Source: Doris montereyensis (lineage: Eukaryota; Mollusca; Gastropoda; Nudibranchia; Dorididae). From it: a DNA stretch of 64,000 bases. The translations under genes were made by a program, and so were the position numbers. The notes below the pieces were generated by a model. The model was given only the letters and a program-made list of their open reading frames with translations, had not been told where the DNA came from and searched no databases. The DNA lies in NCBI GenBank assembly GCA_037039925.1, contig JAXRKP010002068.1, positions 5,001-69,000 of the forward strand, in the 5' to 3' direction. Shown here one piece after another: positions 57,754 to 64,000 of the stretch. Within the stretch, counting starts at the first letter, position 1. Each line of letters opens with the position of its first letter.

Positions 57754-57810
57754 AAACTTACTGCATTCCGCCTCACTCAGCCATTAATGATCATAAAACT
57801 ATTTTAATGA
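57754..57810 (+). repeat. 57-bp direct repeat flanking LINE fragment H (left)
   Basis: About 86% identical to 58329-58385 (shared TACTGCATTC and CATGATCATAAAACT-type blocks). The pair immediately brackets copy H and could be an unusually long target-site duplication or an older tandem repeat. Confidence 0.75.
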
Positions 57811-58295
57811 CGGTAGAGACTACAGTAGACTACAAGCTGCTGAAATGAAATATCTAAGAAGAGTAATAAGGAAATCTAAAAGAGACAAAATCAGAAATAC
57901 AACAAAAAGAGATCAAACCAAAGCAGATGGCATAACAACTAAGATAGAAATAAATCAATTGAGATGGTTTGGGCATGTAAAGAGAATGAATGACAATAGA
58001 AGAGCTAAATCAGTATACAGTGCTAAAGCTGAAGGTAAAGACCAAAAGGCAGACCTCGGAGACAGCACAAAGATCATATAAAGAGGCATTAAAGCATAGA
58101 CATATAACTGTTTTGGACAGAAACAGAAAACACAAGGACAGGGCAGCCTGGAGAAAGATCATCTCGGGCATCTGAGCCCATACACCGGAAGGTAGAGTTG
58201 GAACTGATCAGAAAAGAAAGAAAGAAAGAAAAAAAGGAAGAAAGAAAGAAAGAAAGAAAGATAAGAAAGGAAGAAAGAAAGAAAGAAAGAAAGAT

Positions 58296-58327
<32 letters not shown>

Positions 58328-58328
58328 A
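57811..58328 (+). mobile_element. RTE-like LINE fragment H (5'-truncated)
   Basis: Only the last ~400 bp of the family is present, starting within the C-terminal coding block (AAEMKYLRRV at about 57836) and ending with the 3' UTR. The GAAA tail is unusually long, at 58212-58328, with GATA and GGAA variants. Frames at 57845-58081 and 57990-58175 hold KADGITTKIEINQLRWFGHV and the terminal AAWRKIISGI. Confidence 0.85.
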
Positions 58329-58385
58329 AAACGTACTGCATTCTGCCTTACTGAGCAATACATGATCATAAAACTAGTTTAATGA
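58329..58385 (+). repeat. 57-bp direct repeat flanking LINE fragment H (right)
   Basis: Partner of 57754-57810; it lies between the tail of H and the 5' end of copy I. Confidence 0.75.
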
Positions 58386-58774
58386 ATATTTGGCCCGGGC
58401 AATGGACAGGTAAGCCTATACGGGGAGTAGGAGGTCCCGCCCTCCAGGAGTCTCCTGCTGCATTGCAGATGGGTCTTGGTTGACCAAAGGCTAAGGGAGT
58501 TAACCCTGACATAAAATAACAACCTGCTGCCTTGTGGGCTGGTTTTGAGCAACCAAAGGCGAAGGGAGTTCACCCTGACTGAAAATAACAAGGCCTGGTA
58601 GGGGGCTTCAAGGTGGCAGCTACACCATCTACCTAATTTACATGGGCCAATTCCCTGCTTATCCAAAACCAAACTGATTCAAAGAAATACAATAATGATA
58701 TACCCGGGTTGAACTTTCAAAGTCGATTCTGGCTTGACCTTTCAACGACGAACAAGGCTACGAACACGGACTGT

Positions 58775-59480
58775 GATTTTGGAACATGAAATGTTAGGGC
58801 AATAAATGGAAAAGAGTTAGAATTAGCTGAAGAAATGATAAAAAAAATTCAAAGTAGACATTTTGGCTATTACAGAAACAAGAAAAAAGGACAAGGAATA
58901 GAAAATGTAGCACCAAATCATATTTTGATCTTCTAACGAGTAGATATCAAAGATAGAGCCAGAGCAGGAGTAGACCTCTTAATGCATAAAAGGCAAGAAA
59001 AGCTACTAGAAAGCTGGAAATTGACAAACCCACGGCTATTAGAAGTAAATGAGAAGATAGGAAGAGAAATTAAATTATTAATAGCTAATGGACCAAACGA
59101 AGATGCCACCAAAAGAAGAAAAAGATATCTTCGAAAACGATTTATAGCTGCAGAGTATCTTAAACCCAAACAGGAACTAATGGTTCTAGGAGATTCAAAC
59201 GCCAGAATAGGCAACAATGTAGAAACATCAAGAGGAGTAAATAGGTAAAGAAGGAGAGACAACAACTTATCCAAATGAAAAGAGACTAATAGATGTTTGC
59301 CTAAAGAATAACATGAAAATAGCTAACACATTTTTTCAAAGATATCCACAAAAATACAAGAATTAATGAAGACAGATGTGAAAAGTCAATGATAGACTAC
59401 ATAATAGTTAGCAGCTCCATTTTCAACAATACAATGGATGCAAGAGTAAACAGAGGAGCAGAAATATTTAGTGATCATCG
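58775..59480 (+). pseudogene. RTE-like LINE endonuclease (copy I)
   Basis: Broken frames cover the family endonuclease. 58982-59248 reads LLMHKRQEKLLESWKLTNPR-like sequence, then IKLLIANGPNEDATK and LMVLGDSNARIGNNVETS. The SDHR-like end (SDHRLMIAKMR) is near 59470-59500. The catalytic LGD-N motif is kept but several indels destroy the frame. Confidence 0.78.
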
Positions 59481-60073
59481 CCTAATGATAGCCAAAATGA
59501 GATTATTAACTGAAGAAAACAAACTGAAAAGGAAAGAGGAAAGCTGCTAAACTCAAAATAAAAAGAACTAAATAAACCAATAGTAAAATACATATACCAA
59601 TCCCGGATATAAAAAAAAGATTTATCAGTGAAAAACAATGGATCTGAAGGATAGGACAAAGAAGAAGAACAGTGACAAAAGTATAAAGAAGCACTCCTCA
59701 GTTGTACTGAAGAGATCTGTGGTAAGACATAAAGTAAAAAGGAAATAAGAAAAGAACGGCATGGTAGAATGAGAATGTCAAAACTAAGATCAAAGGAAAG
59801 AAGGATGCCTGGAGGAAATACTTACAAACAAAGAGACCAGAGGATAGGACAGATTACGTGAGTAAAAGAACTATCGCCAAAGAGGAAGGTAAGGAAAGCA
59901 AAACAGGAACAATGGGAAGAGTTTGGACAAAGCCTTCAAGAAAGCTATCAAGGAAGTCAAAAGCTGTTCTGTAGAGCATTGAAGAACATGAGAAAGACCA
60001 AAGCATGCCCAATACGACAAATTAAGAACGCCAAAGTAGAAATAATGAAAGGAGACAGCGAAATCATGGAAAC

Positions 60074-60960
60074 TTGGAGAAAATATTTCACCAATTACAT
60101 AATCTCTCTAGAACATATGAAACAAGGAGTACAGATCAATTAGTAAGAGTAAAAAGTAATCTAGAGGAGACAGCTGTAGATGTATATACCTCAATGGAAG
60201 AACTCCAAACAGCGATAAGAAAAGTGAAATTAGGAAAGGCTGTAGGAGCAGATCAAGTTTATCCAGAAATGATTAAAAATCAAGGGAGAGTGGCAGACAA
60301 ACTACTACATGCAATATGTCAACAAGCGTGGAAGTCCAAACAGGTGCCATACGACTAGAATAAGGGAATGGTAGTACCAATACATAAGAAAGGATCAACT
60401 ATGGAATGCTCAAACTATAGAGGGATATCACTACTTAGCGTACCAGGAAAAGTGTATGCCAGGATTCTGGAAATGAGACTACGGAAAAAGAGTAGAGGAT
60501 CAGATTGAAGAGCATCAGAATGGATTTAGACCAGGAAGAAGTGTACAACACCACATTTTTACAATTAGACAAATAATAGAAAAATTCCTTGAGAGGATCA
60601 TGGATTTGCACTTGTGTTTTATTGACTTAGAAAAGGCATTTGACACTGTGAGGAGGGACGAACTATGGCATTCATTAAAAGAACACAACGTAAAACAAAT
60701 TTAAGAGTTTTTACAACAAACAAACACGTGCAGTGAGACTAGCTGGAAATGTATCGAAAGAATGTGATATAGATGTAGGAGTAAGACAGGGTTGTTTGTA
60801 GCCTAAGTCCTCTTTGCTAATCACATTTATGGATTCAGTCGGAAAGGCATCGTCAAAAATTAAGAAAATGAATGTAGGTATGACGAAGCCTAAACTGGTA
60901 AATATATCATTGCTTTCATTTGCTGATGATTTAGATCTGTTTGGAAAATCAGAAAGGCCT
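60074..60960 (+). pseudogene. RTE-like LINE reverse transcriptase (copy I)
   Basis: The frame at 60074-60358 holds the pre-RT and fingers (SMEELQTAIRKVKLGKAVGA, QQAWKSKQVPYD, then a stop). The palm follows with FRPGRS, LCFIDLEKAFDTVRRDELWH near 60615-60670 and SFADDLDLFGKSE near 60916-60955. A deletion near 60690-60710 removes about 25 bp after the DELWHS motif. Confidence 0.8.
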
Positions 60961-61259
60961 CCAATCGAATATTAACGTAATGAATAAGGAATTAAATAAA
61001 AGAGGAATGAGTAAATGCAAAGCAACTAAAACAGTGCTAGTAACTAGGAAACTAAAACACAAAATCTTAAATCAGGCAGGGAGAATTTAGAACAAGTTCA
61101 GAGCTACAATTACTTAGGGTAATGATTAACTCAGAGGGAAAACAAGAGAAGAAATCAGCCGAGTGAATCCAAAAAGCAAGTGCAATATATAACCATCTAG
61201 GAAAGGCATTTATACGCAAACAAGAATTGTCAACAAAAACCAAAATGGCAGTATACAAC

Positions 61260-61690
61260 ACAGTTTACTCTCCTCTATGGCAGTGAAACCTGAACCTTAT
61301 ACAGTAGGGAATACAGTAGAGTACAGGCAATCGAAATGAAGTATCTAAGAAGAGTAGTAGGGAAAACTAAAGAGAAAAAAAATCAGAAACACAACAATAA
61401 GTGATCAAATCAAAGCAGATGGCATAAAAACTAAGATAGAAACGAATCAACTGAGATGATTTGGATATGTTAACAGAATGAAGGACAGTATAATAGCTAA
61501 ATCAGTATAGAGTGCTAAAAATCAAGGTAAAAGACCAAAAGCAGACTTTGGAGAAAGTGGGAAGCAGATATAAAAGAGACATTAACGCAAGAAATTCAAC
61601 TTTTACACGGAAGGAAACAGGAAATGTCAGGACAGGGCAGCCTGGAAAAAGATCATTTCGGGCATCTAAACCCATACACAGGAAGGTACA
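61260..61690 (+). pseudogene. RTE-like LINE ORF C-terminus (copy I)
   Basis: Shifted frames encode the LLYGSET, EMKYLRRVVG and KADGIKTKIETNQLR blocks and end in AAWKKIISGI-like sequence. A TGGTTTGGGCATGT equivalent is changed to TGATTTGGATATGT, giving a stop. It matches copies E, F, G and H. Confidence 0.75.
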
Positions 61691-61728
61691 ACGGGAGCTG
61701 ATAAAGAAAGAAAGAAAGAATATTTGGC

Positions 61729-62390
61729 AATAACACAATATTTACTATTTATGCCCTTTTTCTGACCAAGTGGGGAGTTCTTGATTCATTTTACCTATCA
61801 CTTTTTATCAACGAAGTCAACGGAATTTATAAATTTATAGATCTACTTGCCTTCATTAGATTTCAATCTCGATCTGAAATCTAAACTAGATCTAGATCTA
61901 GATTTTGATTTATATTTATAATCAAGATGTTAACAACTTCAGGTGTAAAATTATTTTTCAGGCCTTTTTTTTCAACAAAGTAAAGCATGGTTAGGGTTAG
62001 GGATACGGGGGGGGGGGGGACTGTCAAATTGTGGCAAATCTAACTGTTGTTAGTATTGTTTCCCTTCAAACGATAGTTCAGAAATAGATCGGCCTAGAGA
62101 CAGAACTAAGGGGACAATAAATAACAGCGAAGATAGATTTATCTCTAACCCGAACACTTGTGTGCCAGCAACACAATCTGCTCTGCAACACGATTAACTA
62201 TCTACTTCAGATCAGACTCCGCCTGTATCTTATATTCATACTGTACTCTTTGCATCTTTTCCCGTACAAAGAGCGGGCAAGTATACTTGTACTCAACGAA
62301 GTGCGAAACTGTATAGTGAAGTCACACTTCCATGATCTCGTTGCGTTTGATTTGGTTTGATTTTACCCACATCCACAAATAAGGTAATAT
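61729..62390. other. Unassigned sequence
   Basis: A/T-rich sequence with a CTAGATCTAGATCTAGA run near 61885-61905 and a G run near 62009-62019. No gene is supportable. A GGTTAGGGTTAGGG string at 61989 is two telomere-like repeats only. Confidence 0.5.
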
Positions 62391-62640
62391 CGGGGTTTTG
62401 GTAGGATGTTTTAAGTGTGCTCGGACTGCCCTGTAAGCAGCCAAATGATCTTAAACGTGCACTGAGTGTTGGAATATACACACGGGACCTCCTGTTATCT
62501 TCCGTCGCATTTGAACTTGGTGACGATTCACCTACCTGGACAAGGTGAGTGTGTTTTACTCGAAAAAAAAAACCGAGAACATTTTTTTCATCATGCTGGA
62601 CACGAACTCACAAACTTTTGATTGAGAGGTAGATATATTG
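62391..62640 (-). mobile_element. tRNA-derived SINE, family C, copy 3 (diverged)
   Basis: On the minus strand the tail (CAGGGCAGTCCGAGCACACT), body (GGTCCCGTGTGTATA) and head (B-box-like GTGAGTTCGTGTCC at about 62598-62611) follow the layout of copies 1 and 2. It is more diverged than the other two and carries an A/T-rich insertion between head and body. Confidence 0.7.
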
Positions 62641-62814
62641 CCTGTGGATCACCAAGATCACTCTTCCTAATATGAGCGAGGGGCCATTTTTTAAAATCAA
62701 TGCCAGTCTGACTATATAATATGGGTGTCAATGTCTTCGCGTAACTTCGCTTACACGCATACATTACATATTATTGATCGTAATTTCGGCTAACGACATA
62801 AGTTACTTACCTAA

Positions 62815-62995
62815 CTTACTTAGATCCGTAGCTCTGGGATGAGCGTAGTCCATCGACGACACTCCGCCATGACACTCTGTTGTGGGCTGACTGCCGACTT
62901 CATGTCGAGTTGTTCCTCTGTATCCTTACCTTGTCTTCAGTGTCTCGCCTCCAGGTGTTGCGAGGTCGGCTTCTCTTCCTTTACCGCTGCGGGTT
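62815..62995 (-). pseudogene. RTE/BovB-like LINE, extreme C-terminus (second family)
   Basis: The minus strand reads NTWRRDTEDKVRIQRNNST, a stop, then SAHNRVSWRS. This is the RNTWRRDxE...AQDRxxWRxxVDGLCS ending of RTE/BovB-type LINE proteins. It would follow the WIGHTL block seen at 43367-43620. The overlapping plus-strand 114-codon frame (62839-63183) is a shadow. Confidence 0.65.
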
Positions 62996-63376
62996 CCAGG
63001 TCAGGGACTAGCGTAAGTACTTACCTTGATTTGGAACATGTGGTATTTAGATGCTATACGGAATATGTAGTCAGTTGGTGTCTACAGTGGTCGTGGTGTT
63101 ATTTAAAGTCTGTTGTGACCACAGTGTTGTCTGGATTCCTCAATGTTTGTTGCGTCCATGGTGCTACCTGGAATCCGTCGTAGTCATGCTGTCACAGTGT
63201 ATCTGGAGTTTTCCATGGTTTTAATTTGAGTGTGTCTCCATCGTTTTTATTTGAATCCACAGCTGTTGTCAATGATGCTATCTAGAATCAGGGGTGGTGA
63301 TCAATGTCACATTAATTGGTGCACCTGATGTTTTCGGCTTACATGGTGTATGTGGTGTCATTGGTTGCAATTGAAG
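62996..63376. other. Unassigned sequence
   Basis: T/G-rich sequence with repeated GGTGTTAT/GTGGT-like words; no gene or repeat unit is defined. Confidence 0.4.
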
Positions 63377-64000
63377 TAATTGGCGTTATTTGCAATTATT
63401 CGTGGCCAATGTATTAAAGTTTGTTTGCAATCACCTGTAACCAATGTATTAAATTCTGTTTGCAATCACTTGTAATCAATGTATTAACCTATGTTTGCAA
63501 TCACTTGTAATCAATGTATTAAACTATGTTTGCAATCATTTGTAATCAATGTATTAAACTATGTATGCAATCACTTGCAAACCAATGTATTAAACTATGT
63601 TTGCAATCATTTGTAATCAAAGTATTGAACTTTGTTTGCAATCACTTGTAACCAATGTATTAAACTATGTATGCAATCACTTCTAGTCAATGTATTAATA
63701 AACTCTGTTTGTAATCACTTGTAACCAATGTATTAAACTCTGTTTGCAATCACTTGCAATCAATGTATTAAACTATGTTTGCAATCGCTTGTAATCAATG
63801 TATTAAACTATGTATGCAATCACTTGTAACCAATGTATTAAACTATGTTTGCAATCACTTGTAATCGATGTATTTAACTACGTAGCAATCACTTGTAACC
63901 AATGTATTAAACTAAATTTGCAATCACTTGTAATCAATGTATTAAACTATGTATGCAATCACTTGTAACCAATGTAGTAAACTATGTTTGCAATCATTTG
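63377..64000. repeat. 35-bp minisatellite, about 18 copies, continuing past the window
   Basis: Units of TGTTTGCAATCACTTGTAA plus (T/C)CAATGTATTAAACTA repeat every 35 bp (exactly 35 between 63491 and 63526). TTTGC/TATGC and TAATC/TAACC variants alternate irregularly. The array reaches the right edge, so its full length is unknown. Confidence 0.95.

Larger units (their letters stand above)
58395..61717 (+). mobile_element. RTE-like LINE copy I, full length (3.3 kb) with target-site duplication
   Basis: The element starts CCGGGCAATGGACAGGTAAG, has two ~69-bp 5' UTR monomers (58448-58595), the endonuclease (58775-59480), linker (59480-60060), RT (60074-60960), C-terminus (61260-61690) and a GATAAAGAAAGAAAGAAA end. 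GAATATTTGGC occurs at 58384-58394 and 61718-61728, an 11-bp duplication with no mismatch. It defines the natural ends and length of the family. The perfect duplication suggests it is among the younger copies here, yet its ORF is heavily broken. Confidence 0.93.

Noticed and set aside
61989..62002. Telomeric TTAGGG repeats
   Set aside because: Only two tandem copies, next to a G run; not an interstitial telomere array.
62839..63183. A 114-codon Cys/Ser-rich plus-strand protein
   Set aside because: Its first half is the antisense of an RTE-type LINE C-terminus, and the rest is T/G-rich sequence without a recognisable domain.

Overview
The window looks like a repeat-dominated stretch of an animal nuclear genome. 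It has spliceosomal-type signals, tRNA-derived SINEs, several clades of non-LTR retrotransposon (LINE), a PIF/Harbinger-type DNA transposon derivative, long microsatellites and a very large satellite array. The SINE and LINE types and the (TTGAA)n and (GAAA)n tails suggest a lophotrochozoan, probably a mollusc, but this is inference and no diagnostic host gene is present. I found no convincing intact protein-coding gene, no RNA gene and no prokaryotic or CRISPR-like feature. All recognisable coding sequence is broken reverse-transcriptase, endonuclease or transposase debris.

Layout. 1-1.5 kb: a tRNA-derived SINE (family A, minus strand) with an eight-fold 37-bp expansion, then a 163-bp MITE-like palindromic element. 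1.49-22.39 kb: one continuous array of about 445 copies of a 47-bp satellite monomer, with variant cassettes and internal segmental duplications of about 1.2-2.6 kb. 22.4-26 kb: a SINE cluster (families C, A, C, D), including the inverted partner of the first SINE and a 7 x 41-bp expansion, plus a CR1/L2-like LINE 3' end. 26.3-28.3 kb: CT/CA microsatellite and unassigned sequence.

28.38-42.13 kb is a nested transposon stack that can be dissected from target-site duplications (TSDs). A Tx1/L1-type LINE was hit by an RTE-like LINE (copy A/E, TSD GTAATTTACA). That copy was interrupted by a block with inverted CGCCAAAATGCACG ends. The block carries a second RTE-like LINE (copy B/D, TSD GGGAAGAGGTTA), which in turn contains a full-length antisense RTE-like copy (C) and a CR1/L2-like fragment. 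42.2-43.35 kb: a 30-bp minisatellite. 43.4-47.1 kb: LINE C-terminal debris, a repeat pair with a hammerhead-like core, inverted repeats, and (TA)n and (GA)n tracts.

47.2-61.7 kb holds four more copies of the RTE-like LINE (F minus, G minus, H plus fragment, I plus full length with an intact TSD). A PIF/Harbinger derivative with a TTA TSD sits in the 5' UTR of G. Between F and G lie a divergent ~200-bp tandem repeat, one weak candidate exon and a tRNA-type SINE. 61.7-64 kb: another SINE, another LINE C-terminus, and a 35-bp minisatellite running off the window edge.

The RTE-like LINE is the main actor. It is about 3.3 kb long, has a 5' UTR of two or three ~69-bp monomers, one APE-endonuclease/reverse-transcriptase reading frame (every copy here is broken) and a (GAAA)n 3' tail. 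The copies document insertion, internal deletion, templated patching and nesting within a single window.
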